Shown here one piece after another: positions 34,592 to 43,633 of a stretch of 64,000 nucleotides of DNA (within the stretch, counting starts at the first letter, position 1; each line of letters begins with the position of its first letter). The stretch is from Humibacillus xanthopallidus (GTDB taxonomy: Bacteria > Actinomycetota > Actinomycetes > Actinomycetales > Dermatophilaceae): positions 186,001 to 250,000 of the forward strand of contig NZ_VFPM01000002.1 in assembly GCF_006716675.1 (NCBI RefSeq), read 5' to 3'. The notes beneath the pieces were generated by a model. The model saw only the letters and a program-made list of their open reading frames with translations. It did not search any database and had not been told where the DNA came from. The translations under genes and the position numbers were made by a program.

Positions 34592-35113
34592 ATGAGCCTC
34601 GCCCGCAAGGTCGCCCCCAACCCCTACGACTACCTGCCCCCGGTGCCGTCCTTCGACGTCACGAGCGACGACGTGCACGACGGGTCTGCGCTCAAGAGCG
34701 ACCAGGTCGCCGACGGCGGCAACACCTCGCCGCAGCTCTCCTGGAGCGGCGCGCCCGAGGGCACGCAGAGCTACGTCGTCACCTGCTTCGACCCGGACGC
34801 CCCCACGCCGTCAGGCTTCTGGCACTGGGTGCTCGTCGACCTGCCCGCCGATGTCACCTCGCTCGAGACCGGCGCTGCCTCGAAGTCATTGCCGGGCAAG
34901 GCCTTCCACGTGCGCAACGACGGAGGTGACCATGGCTTCATGGGTGCGGCCCCGCCGAAGGGCGACATGCCGCACCGCTACTTCTTCGTCGTGCACGCCG
35001 TGTCCGAGCCGACCCTCGGCGTCGACGAGAACGCCTCGCCGGCCGTCGTGTCGTTCAACCTCGCCTTCAAGACGCTGGGGCGCGCCCTGATCCACGGCAC
35101 CTACCAGCACTGA
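34592..35113 (+). CDS. YbhB/YbcL-family phosphatidylethanolamine-binding (Raf-kinase-inhibitor-like) protein
   Basis: The 173-residue protein has the PEBP ligand-pocket motifs [20 protein letters not shown] and [16 protein letters not shown], matching bacterial YbhB length. It is cytosolic. The family binds anionic lipids or small molecules, and the physiological role in bacteria is unknown. AGGAG lies seven bases before the ATG. The upstream region holds three CAGGGTGCGCG-like repeats (34460-34504), and the stop codon sits inside the first copy of a 13-bp tandem repeat. Confidence 0.88.
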   Translation: MSLARKVAPNPYDYLPPVPSFDVTSDDVHDGSALKSDQVADGGNTSPQLSWSGAPEGTQSYVVTCFDPDAPTPSGFWHWVLVDLPADVTSLETGAASKSLPGKAFHVRNDGGDHGFMGAAPPKGDMPHRYFFVVHAVSEPTLGVDENASPAVVSFNLAFKTLGRALIHGTYQH

Positions 35114-35143
35114 CAGCCAGCACTGACGGCCGGCACTGACGGC
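35105..35143. repeat. Three tandem copies of a 13-bp repeat across a stop codon
   Basis: CAGCACTGACAGC, CAGCACTGACGGC and CGGCACTGACGGC run head to tail. The first copy contains the last codons and the stop of the PEBP gene, so each copy repeats a potential TGA. Confidence 0.8.
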
Positions 35144-35151
35144 CGGCATGG

Positions 35152-35191
35152 CATCGGCGTCGGTCCCGGTCTCCCGGGCCCGACGCCGATG
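35152..35191. terminator. Bidirectional hairpin terminator
   Basis: CATCGGCGTCGG (35152-35163) pairs with CCGACGCCGATG (35180-35191), with an inner CCCGG/CCGGG stem. It lies between the convergent PEBP and sigma genes. Confidence 0.75.
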
Positions 35192-35206
35192 TCGCAGGGG
35201 TGGTGG

Positions 35207-36052
35207 TCAGGCGGAGATGAGCGCTGCCCGACGAGGCTCGGCCCGGCGCGGCTCGAGCGGACGGACCTCGGTCGGGCGCAGCTCGGACGGCTCGAGGTGC
35301 TCGCGGAGCTCGTCGAGGATGCGGCGCAGCAGGCGGCTCACCTGCATCGCCGACAGGCCCATCGACTCCGCGATCTCGGCCTGGGTCATGTCACGGGTGA
35401 AGCGCAGCTCGACGAGCTCGCGGTCGCGGGGCGCGAGACGCTGCAGGGCCGTGCGCACGACGATGCCCTCGTCGAGGCCGGGGTCGGTGAGCGCATCGGC
35501 TCGACCGTCGATGAGGTCGAGCACGGGTCGGCCGCCCTCGGTCGTCGTCGCGTCGAGGGAGGCCGGTCGCAGGTTGCTTGCCGCGACCTGGGCCTCCTTG
35601 ACCGCCTCGAGGGTCAGGTCGAGCTCGGCGGCGAGCTCCTCGAGGGTCGGCTCGTGGCCCAGGCTCTGCTCGAGCCGCGAGCGCGAGTCGGTGACGAGCT
35701 GCCGGCGCTCCTGCAGGCTGCGCGGTGGGCGCACGAGCCAGCCGTGGTCGCGGAAGTGCCGCCGCAGCTCTCCGGTGATGGTCGGCGTCGCGTAGGCCCC
35801 GAACTCCGTGGTCTGCGCGAGGTCGAAACGCTGGACCGCCTTGAGCAGGGCGAGGAACGCCACCTGCTCGAGGTCGTCTCGCTCGATGCCCTTGCCGGCG
35901 TAGCGGTGGGCGAGTGAACGAGCGAGCGGCAGGTGCAGCCTCGTGACGGCCTCGAGGGCCTTGGAGCGCTCGGACTCGCTGTCAGCGGTGCGGACTGTGG
36001 TGATGAGTGCTCGGGTCTGGGCGTCGCGCGGAGCCCTCGACAGGTCGGTCAT
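35207..36052 (-). CDS. SigB/SigF/SigG-type alternative sigma factor
   Basis: The 281-residue sigma-70 family member lacks region 1.1. Region 2 contains GIERDDLEQVAFLALLKAVQRFD and the TTEFGAYATPTITGELRRHFRD segment typical of the SigB/SigF stress group. Region 3 (TLEELAAELDLTLEAVKEA) and region 4 (LAPRDRELVELRF, TQAEIAESMGLSAMQVSRLL) follow. A repetitive acidic/basic tail (LEPSELRPTEVRPLEPRRAE) closes the protein. Good GGAGG precedes ATG 36052. No cognate anti-sigma gene is adjacent; the MEDS/HATPase protein at 59982-61013 is a conceivable partner. Confidence 0.9.
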   Translation of the reverse strand: MTDLSRAPRDAQTRALITTVRTADSESERSKALEAVTRLHLPLARSLAHRYAGKGIERDDLEQVAFLALLKAVQRFDLAQTTEFGAYATPTITGELRRHFRDHGWLVRPPRSLQERRQLVTDSRSRLEQSLGHEPTLEELAAELDLTLEAVKEAQVAASNLRPASLDATTTEGGRPVLDLIDGRADALTDPGLDEGIVVRTALQRLAPRDRELVELRFTRDMTQAEIAESMGLSAMQVSRLLRRILDELREHLEPSELRPTEVRPLEPRRAEPRRAALISA

Positions 36053-36250
36053 GCGTCCTCCATCAAAGATGTGGCGGCGCTTTCTTGACCGACTGGACAG
36101 ACGTTAGACAAAGACTGAACAGTGCGCAACTCACCTGTTCAACGTTGCGCGACGGGACGGTCCGGGCGGGCGCAGCCCGAGAGGACGTTGCCGAACGAGC
36201 GCCGTGGATCGCGGACTCGGCCCGTCGGCGTCGGGGTCTAGCCTGCTGGG

Positions 36251-36862
36251 ATGAGTGAGAGCGAGCATCGCAACCACAGGCGGCCCGCCTTCTTCAGCCC
36301 GTCGGCCCTCGAGGCTCACGGGCCTGCCTACGACCCCACGGAGCAGATCCACGTCGCGCACGAGACGGCGCAGGCGCTCGTCCACGCCGGCCGCGCGGCT
36401 GCCGACCCGGCGGTCACGCAGAAGCTCGTGGCGCTCGTCGACGACATCGGTCTGTCGACCCTCGCCGAGCTGTGGTCGCAGCGGCCGGCCCGCTCGCTCC
36501 CGGGTGCGCTCTGGCGCCTCTACGTGCTGCGCGAGTGGGTGCAGCGCGCCCCCGACGAGGCAAGCCGGGAGTATGCCGCCGGCATCCGCTTCACTGGACC
36601 CAACCATGCCGTGGCCGGCGCCGCCGAGCCGCCCGGGCCCGAGGAGATGAGCCGGGTCATCGACGCGGTGCTCCGCGGCGTCTTCGAGGGAGACCTCGCG
36701 GTCGCTCTCGAGCGCGCATCGGCCTTCTGCCGCGTCGTGTCGGCCGGGCGCGCCGACATCTCCTCGGGCGGAGACACGGCACAGCAGGCCGCCAACATGC
36801 TGACGATGGCCGACGACCTCACGGCCTGTGCCCGGCTGTGGCGGGCCGGCGCGCTCGACTGA
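36251..36862 (+). CDS. Hypothetical helical protein of actinobacterial type
   Basis: I do not recognise this 203-residue protein. It is mainly alpha-helical, with no signal peptide or membrane segment. One cysteine occurs in ASAFCRVVSAGR, and the C-terminal part (DTAQQAANMLTMADDLTACA) is the most regular. ATG 36251 lies six bases after TAGCCT (36239-36244), so it is probably leaderless, like many genes here. It is a single gene divergent from the SigF-type sigma gene, with a 198-base spacer between them. Confidence 0.75.
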   Translation: MSESEHRNHRRPAFFSPSALEAHGPAYDPTEQIHVAHETAQALVHAGRAAADPAVTQKLVALVDDIGLSTLAELWSQRPARSLPGALWRLYVLREWVQRAPDEASREYAAGIRFTGPNHAVAGAAEPPGPEEMSRVIDAVLRGVFEGDLAVALERASAFCRVVSAGRADISSGGDTAQQAANMLTMADDLTACARLWRAGALD

Positions 36863-36951
36863 CGGGCGTGACCCGCAGACCCGGCCACACGGCATACGGC
36901 CTCGACGTGGGACGGCGTGGGGCTGCGTGCACGGCGCGAGCCGATGCCTGA

Positions 36952-37006
36952 CAGGGGTTGCGCAGGGGTTGCGCAGGGGTTGCGCAGGGGTTGCGCAGGG
37001 GTTGCG
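36952..37006. repeat. Five perfect tandem copies of an 11-bp repeat
   Basis: CAGGGGTTGCG repeats at 36952, 36963, 36974, 36985 and 36996 with no variation. The period equals about one helical turn, so the same face of DNA is presented five times. It lies in the 231-base gap between a hypothetical gene and a minus-strand small gene. Confidence 0.95.
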
Positions 37007-37093
37007 CATCAGCACCTTTGGTGATCCTCCCGCGACGCGATTATTCTGTTCCTCGCGTCGGGTCGCGGTAGCCCCGGGTCCCAAATTCAGCCG

Positions 37094-37360
37094 CTACGAG
37101 CGGCCCTGTGCCGAGAGGCGCTCCCGGCCCGACGCCACAACCTCCCCAACCTCCGCGGTCACCCGCGCCCCGGCCGGGATCGGCACGTCCTGTGTCGCCG
37201 CCGAGCGGCACAGCACCTCGTGGGCCGTCATGTCGGCCGCGACGGAGAAACGGGCGCGGCGGGCCGGGCCCGTCCACGCACACGTGCCGCAGCGGCCCAC
37301 GAAGAAGCTCCCGCGCACGGTGACGCTCCACGGATCGGCGGCCTCGGCGTCCGGGGGCAT
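37094..37360 (-). CDS. Small hypothetical protein with a CxxC motif
   Basis: This is a possible 88-residue protein (MPPDAEAADPWSVTVRGSFF at the N-terminus) with GRCGTCAW and a later Cys in AHEVLC, suggesting a small metal-binding fold. It begins with strand-like segments and is followed by a polar tail. Its codon usage is consistent with neighbouring genes. The start is uncertain, and the alternative is that the frame is not translated. A hairpin-like repeat (about 37031-37060) lies just beyond its end. Confidence 0.45.
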   Translation of the reverse strand: MPPDAEAADPWSVTVRGSFFVGRCGTCAWTGPARRARFSVAADMTAHEVLCRSAATQDVPIPAGARVTAEVGEVVASGRERLSAQGRS

Positions 37361-37455
37361 GTCGTCATGATGCTCTCGCGCGCCGGGTGTGGAAAGCCCT
37401 GTCTTGTTTGTGACTAAGAGCCACGGGGCCCGGCCCGGCAATCTAGATTGAGGGC

Positions 37456-37635
37456 ATGACGCCCGAGGATGAGCGGTCCGGAGACCTGCTCGACGTTGCC
37501 CTGGCCGACGAGATCGAGCTCGTCAGCGACCTCGTGGTGGCCGCGTCCACGACGACGCGTCATTTCACTCCTGCAGAGGTCGACGCGTTGCTCGGGATCA
37601 CTGCGGCGCGTGGGGCTGGCGCGGCGACGTCCTGA
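37456..37635 (+). CDS. Small acidic conserved-looking protein (59 residues)
   Basis: The short frame begins MTPEDERSGDLLDVALADEI and continues with ELVSDLVVAAS and a C-terminal HFTPAEVDALLGITAARG. The sequence is strongly acidic and amphipathic in its first half. TAGATT (37444-37449) lies six bases before the ATG, an excellent leaderless start. It precedes the DUF47-pit pair by 174 bases on the same strand. I cannot assign a function; small proteins of this type occur in other actinobacteria. Confidence 0.6.
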   Translation: MTPEDERSGDLLDVALADEIELVSDLVVAASTTTRHFTPAEVDALLGITAARGAGAATS

Positions 37636-37809
37636 GGGCGGATGGGGACCTCTCGTCCGGTTCGTCCTGGGGCTTCTCGCTCGGCTCGGCCGCTCTCGAG
37701 CAGGTACGGCACCTCAGTGAACGGCAGATGTCGGCTCGGTTGCGTGCAGAGGTCCAAGTACCCGTAGCATCTTCCCGGACCCAGACCCCCCATCGACCGG
37801 AGCACCCCC

Positions 37810-38430
37810 GTGGGTTTTCGCCTCACACCCCAGGACACGAGTTTCTTCACGCTTTTCACCGCACAGGCCCAGCTGCTCGTCGACGCGACGAGTGAGCTGA
37901 CCCGGTTCCTGGAGGTCGACCCCTCGAAGCGCCAGGCGGTGGCCGACCGGCTCAAGGAGCTCGAGCACGCCGCGGACGACGCGACCCATGAGCTCATCAA
38001 CCGGGTCAACAGCTCGTTCATCACGCCGTTCGACCGCGAGGACATCCACGCCCTCGCCGCCTCGCTCGACGACTGCATGGACCTCATCGAGGAGACCGGC
38101 GACCTCATCGTGCTCTACCGCGTGGGAGACATCCCCGAGGGTCTCGCCGAGCAGTTCGAGATCCTCGCGCGGATGGCCGAGGTGACCGCGGAGGCGATGC
38201 CGCGTCTGCGTTCGCTCAAGGACCTCAAGAGCTACTGGATCGAGATCAACCGCCTCGAGAACCAGGCCGACACGCTGCACCGCAAGCAGGTCGCAGCGCT
38301 GTTCACCAACTCGCCCGACCCGGTCGAGCTGATCAAGGTCAAGGCCATCGTCGACGGGTTCGAGGACGCCGCCGACGCGTTCGAGAAGGTGGCCCACGTC
38401 GTCGAGGGCATCGCGGTCAAGGAGTCCTGA
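37810..38430 (+). CDS. DUF47 family phosphate-transport accessory protein (PhoU-like)
   Basis: The 206-residue all-helical PhoU-like protein has the family pattern FFTLFTAQAQLLVDA, LEHAADDATHELINRVNSSF and ITPFDREDIHALAASLDDCMD (metal-binding acidic/His positions). DUF47 proteins are encoded with low-affinity phosphate transporters and are thought to regulate them. GTG 37810 gives MGFRLTPQDT. The pit gene follows seven bases after the stop. Confidence 0.92.
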   Translation: MGFRLTPQDTSFFTLFTAQAQLLVDATSELTRFLEVDPSKRQAVADRLKELEHAADDATHELINRVNSSFITPFDREDIHALAASLDDCMDLIEETGDLIVLYRVGDIPEGLAEQFEILARMAEVTAEAMPRLRSLKDLKSYWIEINRLENQADTLHRKQVAALFTNSPDPVELIKVKAIVDGFEDAADAFEKVAHVVEGIAVKES

Positions 38431-38437
38431 CCCTCCG

Positions 38438-39442
38438 ATGGAACCCACCCTTCCCCTGTTGGGGGTCATCGCCTGCATCACCCTGGCGATGGGCTTCAAC
38501 TACACGAACGGCTTCCACGACGCCGCCAACGCCATCGCCACGTCGATCTCGACGCGGGCCCTGACCCCCAGGGTCGCGCTCGCGATGGCCGCGGTCGCCA
38601 ACCTCTTCGGAGCGTTCTTCGGCGGCAAGGTCGCCAAGACCATCGGCTCCGGCATCATCGAGACCCCGACCGGGGTCGACGGCCTGTGGCTCGTCGCCGC
38701 GGCCCTCATCGGCGCGACCGGCTGGAACCTCATCACGTGGTGGTTCGGCCTGCCGTCATCCTCGTCGCACGCGCTCATCGGCGGCCTCGCCGGCGCGGCG
38801 CTCGCGGCCGGTGTGGCCGTCCAGTGGGAGGTCATCTGGACCAAGGTCATCATCCCCATGGTCCTCTCGCCGATCTTCGGTCTCACGATCGGCTACCTCT
38901 TCATGGTGTCCATCCTCTGGGGCTTCCGCCACGCCAACCCGTCCAAGGTGACCCGCGGTTTCCGCCTCGCCCAGACCGGCTCCGCGGCGGCCATGGCGTT
39001 CGGTCACGGCCTCCAGGACGCCGCGAAGACGGCCGGCGTCGTCGTCCTCGTCCTCAACATCGCGGGCTACCACGAGGGTGACTCGATCCCGCCGTGGGTG
39101 CTGCTGCTGTCGGCGATCGTCATCTCCGCCGGCACGTATGCCGGTGGGTGGCGGATCATGCGCACGCTCGGGCGCCGCATCATCGACCTCACACCCCCGC
39201 AGGGCTTCGCCGCCGAGACCACCGCGGCGTCGATCCTCTACGTCGCCGGTCTCGCCTTCGGCGCGCCGATCTCGACGACCCACACGATCACCTCGGCGAT
39301 CATGGGCGTCGGCGCGGCCAAGCGCCTGTCGGCCGTGCGCTGGAGCGTCGCCGGCAACATCGTCGGGGCGTGGTTCCTCACCTTCCCGGGTGCCGGCCTC
39401 GTCGCCGTGCTCGCGTGGTACGTCAGCGGCATCTTCCGCTGA
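38438..39442 (+). CDS. pit: PiT family inorganic phosphate transporter
   Basis: The 334-residue membrane protein has about ten helices and the duplicated PiT signature: GFNYTNGFHDAANAIATSIS in the first half and MAFGHGLQDAAKTAGVVVLV in the second. The repeat ISTTHTITSAIMGVGAAKR is also characteristic. It imports metal-phosphate with protons. AAGGAG is 14 bases upstream of the ATG, within the end of the DUF47 gene. It converges on pstB across a long repeat hairpin. Confidence 0.94.
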   Translation: MEPTLPLLGVIACITLAMGFNYTNGFHDAANAIATSISTRALTPRVALAMAAVANLFGAFFGGKVAKTIGSGIIETPTGVDGLWLVAAALIGATGWNLITWWFGLPSSSSHALIGGLAGAALAAGVAVQWEVIWTKVIIPMVLSPIFGLTIGYLFMVSILWGFRHANPSKVTRGFRLAQTGSAAAMAFGHGLQDAAKTAGVVVLVLNIAGYHEGDSIPPWVLLLSAIVISAGTYAGGWRIMRTLGRRIIDLTPPQGFAAETTAASILYVAGLAFGAPISTTHTITSAIMGVGAAKRLSAVRWSVAGNIVGAWFLTFPGAGLVAVLAWYVSGIFR

Positions 39443-39456
39443 CGCCCGCCTCCCCC

Positions 39457-39528
39457 ATCGAAAGAGCAGTCCGTCGGGGTTCGGCGTGAGGGTGACCTCA
39501 CGCTGAGCCGACGGACTGCTCTTTCGAT
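39457..39528. terminator. Long hairpin made of two inverted copies of a dispersed repeat
   Basis: ATCGAAAGAGCAGTCCGTCG (39457-39476, extended by one base) is perfectly inverted at 39508-39528, with an inner GGCGTGAG/CTCACGCT stem. It lies between convergent pit and pstB and should terminate both. The arms belong to the repeat family also found at 48216, 55506 and 57365. Confidence 0.75.
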
Positions 39529-39563
39529 TGCGGTTCGTGCCGACGACCTGCGCTGTCGATCGG

Positions 39564-40340
39564 TCAGCCGAAGCGGCCGGAGATGTAGTCCTCGGTGGCC
39601 TGCTCCGACGGGTTGTTGAAGATCCGCGTCGTGTCGTCGATCTCTATGAGGCGGCCGGGCTCGCCGGTGGCCTTGAGGTTGAAGAAGGCCGTGCGGTCGG
39701 AGACCCGAGCGGCCTGCTGCATGTTGTGCGTGACGATGACGATCGTGAACTCGCTCTTCAGCTCGTTGATGAGGTCCTCGATGGCGAGCGTCGAGATCGG
39801 GTCGAGGGCCGAGCACGGCTCGTCCATGAGGAGCACCTGCGGCTGCACGGCGATGGCGCGTGCGATGCACAGGCGCTGCTGCTGGCCGCCGGAGAGGCCG
39901 GCGCCGGGCTTGTTCAGACGGTCCTTGACCTCGGTCCAGAGGTTCGCGCCCTTGAGCGAGGACTCGACGATGCCGTCGAGGGTCTTCTTGTTCTTGACGC
40001 CGTTGAGGCGCAGGCCCGCGGCGACGTTGTCGTAGATCGACATCGTCGGGAACGGGTTGGGCCGCTGGAAGACCATGCCGATGGTGCGGCGCACCGTGAC
40101 CGGGTCCATCGAGGGGGCGTAGAGGTCCTGGTCGTCGAGCATGACCTTGCCCTCGACCCGGCCGCCGGGGATCACCTCGTGCATCCGGTTGAGGGTGCGC
40201 AGGAAGGTCGACTTGCCGCAGCCCGAGGGGCCGATGAAGGCCGTGACGGACCGGGGCTCGACCGTCATCGAGACGCCCTCGACGGCCTTGAAGGAGCCGT
40301 AGTAGACGTTCAGGTCGTTGACGTCGATTCGCTTTGCCAT
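39564..40340 (-). CDS. pstB: Phosphate ABC transporter ATP-binding protein PstB
   Basis: The 258-residue ATPase has Walker [10 protein letters not shown] at residues 37-45, signature [16 protein letters not shown], Walker [13 protein letters not shown] and the Pst-specific [18 protein letters not shown]. It powers high-affinity phosphate uptake. It is last gene of the pstSCAB operon, 21 bases after pstA. Confidence 0.97.
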   Translation of the reverse strand: MAKRIDVNDLNVYYGSFKAVEGVSMTVEPRSVTAFIGPSGCGKSTFLRTLNRMHEVIPGGRVEGKVMLDDQDLYAPSMDPVTVRRTIGMVFQRPNPFPTMSIYDNVAAGLRLNGVKNKKTLDGIVESSLKGANLWTEVKDRLNKPGAGLSGGQQQRLCIARAIAVQPQVLLMDEPCSALDPISTLAIEDLINELKSEFTIVIVTHNMQQAARVSDRTAFFNLKATGEPGRLIEIDDTTRIFNNPSEQATEDYISGRFG

Positions 40341-40361
40341 GTCTGGACGCTTCGCTTTCTC

Positions 40362-41327
40362 TTACTTCTTGACCGAGCCGAAGTACGCGATGACCCGGCC
40401 GATGATGTTGAGCAGCAGGACGAGGATGATCAGGGTGAGCGCTGCCGCCCACATCCGCTCGGCCGCCGTCGCGAGGGCGAAGTCGCCGCGGTCCTGGTTG
40501 ATCATCATGGGCAGCGTGGGGAAGTTGCCGTTGAACAGGTCGCGCTGGAAGTTCTTCGTATAGGGAGCGAGGATCAGCAGCGGGGCGGTCTCGCCCATGA
40601 CGCGCGCGATGCCGAGCAGCACGCCGGTGATGATCCCCGAGAAGGCGGTGCGCAGCACGACCTTGACGACCGTGACCCACTTGGGCACGCCCAACGCATA
40701 CGCCGCCTCGCGCAGCTCGTTGGGCACGAGCTTCAGCATCTCCTCGGTGGAGCGCACGACGACGGGGATCATGAGCAGCACGAGGGCGAGGGCCGCGGCG
40801 AAGCCCGAGCGGCTGAGGCCGAAGGTCGTCACCCACACGGCGTAGATGAAGAGGGCGGCGACGATCGAGGGGACACCCGAGAGGATGTCGACCGTGAAGC
40901 TGATCGCCTTGGCGAGGCGGCCCCGGCCGTACTCGACGAGGTAGACGGCGGTGAAGATGCCGATCGGCACGGCGATGAGGGCGGTCATGCCGACCATCTG
41001 CAGGGTGCCCTCGATGGCGTGACGGGCACCGCCCCCCGCGTCGTCGGAGTTGATGTTGCGCTGGTTGCCGGTCCACCACTGCATCGACCCGAGCAGGTGG
41101 GCGCCCTTGGAGATGACGGTCCAGAGGATCCAGACGAGCGGGACCATCGCGAGGAAGAAGCAGAACCACATGACGACCCGGGCGATGACGTCCTTGACGT
41201 TGCGGGCCCGGTGCGGGCTGCCCATCTGGCGCAGTGCGTCACGCCCCGGGCGACCGCCGGGCGGGGTGCTGGCGTCGTCGGGGACGGAGGGGTCGTCGGG
41301 CCGGCGCTCGTCGGTGATGGCGCTCAT
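40362..41327 (-). CDS. pstA: Phosphate ABC transporter permease PstA
   Basis: The 321-residue permease has a proline-rich cytosolic N-terminus of about 55 residues, longer than usual, followed by six transmembrane helices and the coupling segment AAYALGVPKWVTVVKVVLRT. It works with PstC. ATG 41327 overlaps the pstC stop by four bases. Confidence 0.96.
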   Translation of the reverse strand: MSAITDERRPDDPSVPDDASTPPGGRPGRDALRQMGSPHRARNVKDVIARVVMWFCFFLAMVPLVWILWTVISKGAHLLGSMQWWTGNQRNINSDDAGGGARHAIEGTLQMVGMTALIAVPIGIFTAVYLVEYGRGRLAKAISFTVDILSGVPSIVAALFIYAVWVTTFGLSRSGFAAALALVLLMIPVVVRSTEEMLKLVPNELREAAYALGVPKWVTVVKVVLRTAFSGIITGVLLGIARVMGETAPLLILAPYTKNFQRDLFNGNFPTLPMMINQDRGDFALATAAERMWAAALTLIILVLLLNIIGRVIAYFGSVKK

Positions 41328-42331
41328 TCGGTGAAGGCCTTCCTGCGCTCGATGACGACCCGGGCGATGCTGTTGACGATGAAGGTCAGCACGAAGAGCA
41401 CGAGGCCGGCCGCGATGTAGGCGCCGGTCTTGCTCGGGTTGCTGAACTCCGCGGCGTTGTTGGCGATCTTGGACGCGAAGGTCTCGCCGCCGTTGAAGAG
41501 CGACCACGTCCACGGCGAGCCGTCCGCGAGGGCCGAGACGAGGAAGGTCACGGCGATCGTCTCGCCGAGGGCGCGGCCGAGGGCCAGCATCGAGGCGGAG
41601 ATGACGCCGGGGCGGCCGAAGGGCAGCACCGCGGTCCGGATCATCTCCCACTTCGTCGCGCCGAGCGCCAGGGCGCCCTCCTTGTGCGCGAGCGGGGTCT
41701 GGTCGAAGACCTCGCGCGAGAGTGCGGTGACGATCGGCAGCACCATGATCGCGAGGACGATGCCGATGAAGAAGATGGTGCCCCCGGAGATGCCGGTGGG
41801 GGAGAAGAGCGGGAACCAGCCGAGCCTGTCCTCCATGAAGCCCTGCACGGGCTTGAAGAAGGGGCTGAAGGTGATCAGGCCCCAGAGGCCGTAGACGATC
41901 GAGGGCACCGCGGCGAGCAGGTCGACGAGGGCGGCGGCCGGGCGGCGCATCCACGCGGGGGCGTACTGCGTGATGAAGAGCGCGACGCCGACGCCCACGG
42001 GCACCGAGATGAGCATGGCCAGGGTCGAGGCCGTCACGGTGGTCCAGAGGAACTCGAGGATGCCGAAGCGGGGTTCCTCGCCTCCCGGGGCCCATTCGCG
42101 CGACGTGAAGAAGTTGGCGCTGTTGTCGGCCAGCGCGGGGATCGCCTGGACGATGAGGAAGACGGCGATGAGGCTGACGAGGACGATGACGACCACACCC
42201 GAGAGGGTGGCGGCGCCGCCGAAGATGCGGTCGCCCACACGGCCCGTCGAGGCGGCGTCGGCGCTCAGGGGAGGCCTGCCGTCAGGGCCGGGCAGCTCGT
42301 CGGTGGCAGAGACACCGGTCACGCTCGACAC
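41324..42331 (-). CDS. pstC: Phosphate ABC transporter permease PstC
   Basis: The 335-residue permease has six transmembrane helices after a 45-residue cytosolic lead, with the Pst motifs LLAAVPSIVYGLWGL and LGATKWEMIRTAVLPFG. It forms the membrane channel for phosphate with PstA. It follows pstS by about 80 bases and overlaps pstA by four. Confidence 0.96.
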   Translation of the reverse strand: MSSVTGVSATDELPGPDGRPPLSADAASTGRVGDRIFGGAATLSGVVVIVLVSLIAVFLIVQAIPALADNSANFFTSREWAPGGEEPRFGILEFLWTTVTASTLAMLISVPVGVGVALFITQYAPAWMRRPAAALVDLLAAVPSIVYGLWGLITFSPFFKPVQGFMEDRLGWFPLFSPTGISGGTIFFIGIVLAIMVLPIVTALSREVFDQTPLAHKEGALALGATKWEMIRTAVLPFGRPGVISASMLALGRALGETIAVTFLVSALADGSPWTWSLFNGGETFASKIANNAAEFSNPSKTGAYIAAGLVLFVLTFIVNSIARVVIERRKAFTE

Positions 42332-42412
42332 GTGGTTCCTTCTTCCTGGAGGGGGCTGGTGGTGCCGCGAGGGGCGGACGCCGGATCACGGCGCCCGCCC
42401 CCGCACATCGGG

Positions 42413-43537
42413 TCAGGAGATGGCGTCGACGGCCGTCTTCACCTTGGTGGCGACCTCGGCCGGCAGGGGAGCGTAGCCCTGCTCGCCGAGCTTGCTCTGG
42501 ACCTCGTCGGAGGAGAAGGTCTGCAGGAACGCCTTGACCTTCTTGCCCGTCTCGGCGTCAGCGTACTTCGAGCAGACGATCTCGTAGGTCACGAGGACGA
42601 TCGGGTAGGCCCCCGGCTCCTTGGTGGCGTAGTCGATCTTGAGCGCGAGGTCGTTGCCCGTGCCGGTCTGCTCCGCGGTGGCGATGGTCTTGCCCGCCGA
42701 CTCGGCCGTCAGCTCGACGGGCCCGGAGCCGGTGTCGATCTGGGCCATCTTGAGGGAGTTCTGCTGGGCGTAGGAGAGCTCGACGTAGGTGATGCCGCCG
42801 TCCTGGCCCTTCGTGGCGGTGGCGACACCGGCCGACTTCTCCTTGCCCTCGCCCTTGCCGGTCCACTTCTTGCCGGTCTCGTAGGTCCAGGCCTCGGGAG
42901 CCGCGGCCTTGAGGTACTTCGTGAAGTTCTCGGTCGTGCCCGACTCGTCGGAGCGGAAGAAGACCTTGATGGGCGTGGCCGGCAGGGTGACGCCCTTGTT
43001 GAGGGCGGCGATGGCCGGGTCGTTCCACACGGTGATCTTGCCGTCGAAGATCTTGGCGGCGACGTCGGCGTTGAGGACGAGCTTGTCGACACCGGCAACG
43101 TTGTAGGCGATGGCGATGGGGCCGGTGACCATCGGCAGGTTCCACGCCGGCGAGCCGCACGACTTGGCGGCGTCCTCGGACTCGATGGCGCCGTCCTTCT
43201 CGACGGTCTTGAGCGCCGAGTCGGAGCCGGCGAAGTCGACCTGCTTGGCGATGAACTGCTTGATGCCGGCACCGGAGCCCGTGGGCTGGTAGTCGATGTT
43301 GGCGTCGGTGCAGGCGTTCTGGAAGACGGAGATCGCCTCGTCGATGGCGTTCTTCTGGGCCGAGCTGCCCTCTGCCTTGAGGTCGCCGGAGAAGCAGTTG
43401 GCGCTGCCGGTGGCACCGGCGGAGGTGCCGTTGCCAGCGGGGGTGGTGGTGCTGGTGTTCTCGGATGCGCAGGCCGAGAGCGCAAGAGCGCCGGACAGGG
43501 CGATGGCGCCGAGAGCGCTGATACGCGATACAGACAC
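42413..43537 (-). CDS. pstS: Phosphate-binding lipoprotein PstS
   Basis: The 374-residue solute-binding protein has lipobox LSAC and lipidated Cys23. Phosphate ligands are recognisable in KAEGSSAQKNAIDEAI, DFAGSDSALK and RSDESGTTENF. It captures phosphate at the cell surface for PstCAB. A PHO box lies about 100 bases upstream on the minus strand, predicting PhoP-dependent induction at low phosphate. Confidence 0.96.
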   Translation of the reverse strand: MSVSRISALGAIALSGALALSACASENTSTTTPAGNGTSAGATGSANCFSGDLKAEGSSAQKNAIDEAISVFQNACTDANIDYQPTGSGAGIKQFIAKQVDFAGSDSALKTVEKDGAIESEDAAKSCGSPAWNLPMVTGPIAIAYNVAGVDKLVLNADVAAKIFDGKITVWNDPAIAALNKGVTLPATPIKVFFRSDESGTTENFTKYLKAAAPEAWTYETGKKWTGKGEGKEKSAGVATATKGQDGGITYVELSYAQQNSLKMAQIDTGSGPVELTAESAGKTIATAEQTGTGNDLALKIDYATKEPGAYPIVLVTYEIVCSKYADAETGKKVKAFLQTFSSDEVQSKLGEQGYAPLPAEVATKVKTAVDAIS

Positions 43538-43633
43538 GAGCGGTTCCCTCTCGATGGGGGGTGGTCTTGGTGCCGGGCGGTCAGTCCGACCGGCGGGGTG
43601 GACTCTTCGTCCACCGGCGACGCTAAGCCGGTC

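Noticed and set aside
37469-37720. Open frame in another phase over the 59-residue gene
   Set aside because: It has no start signal and the alternative frame has a leaderless promoter and coherent acidic composition.
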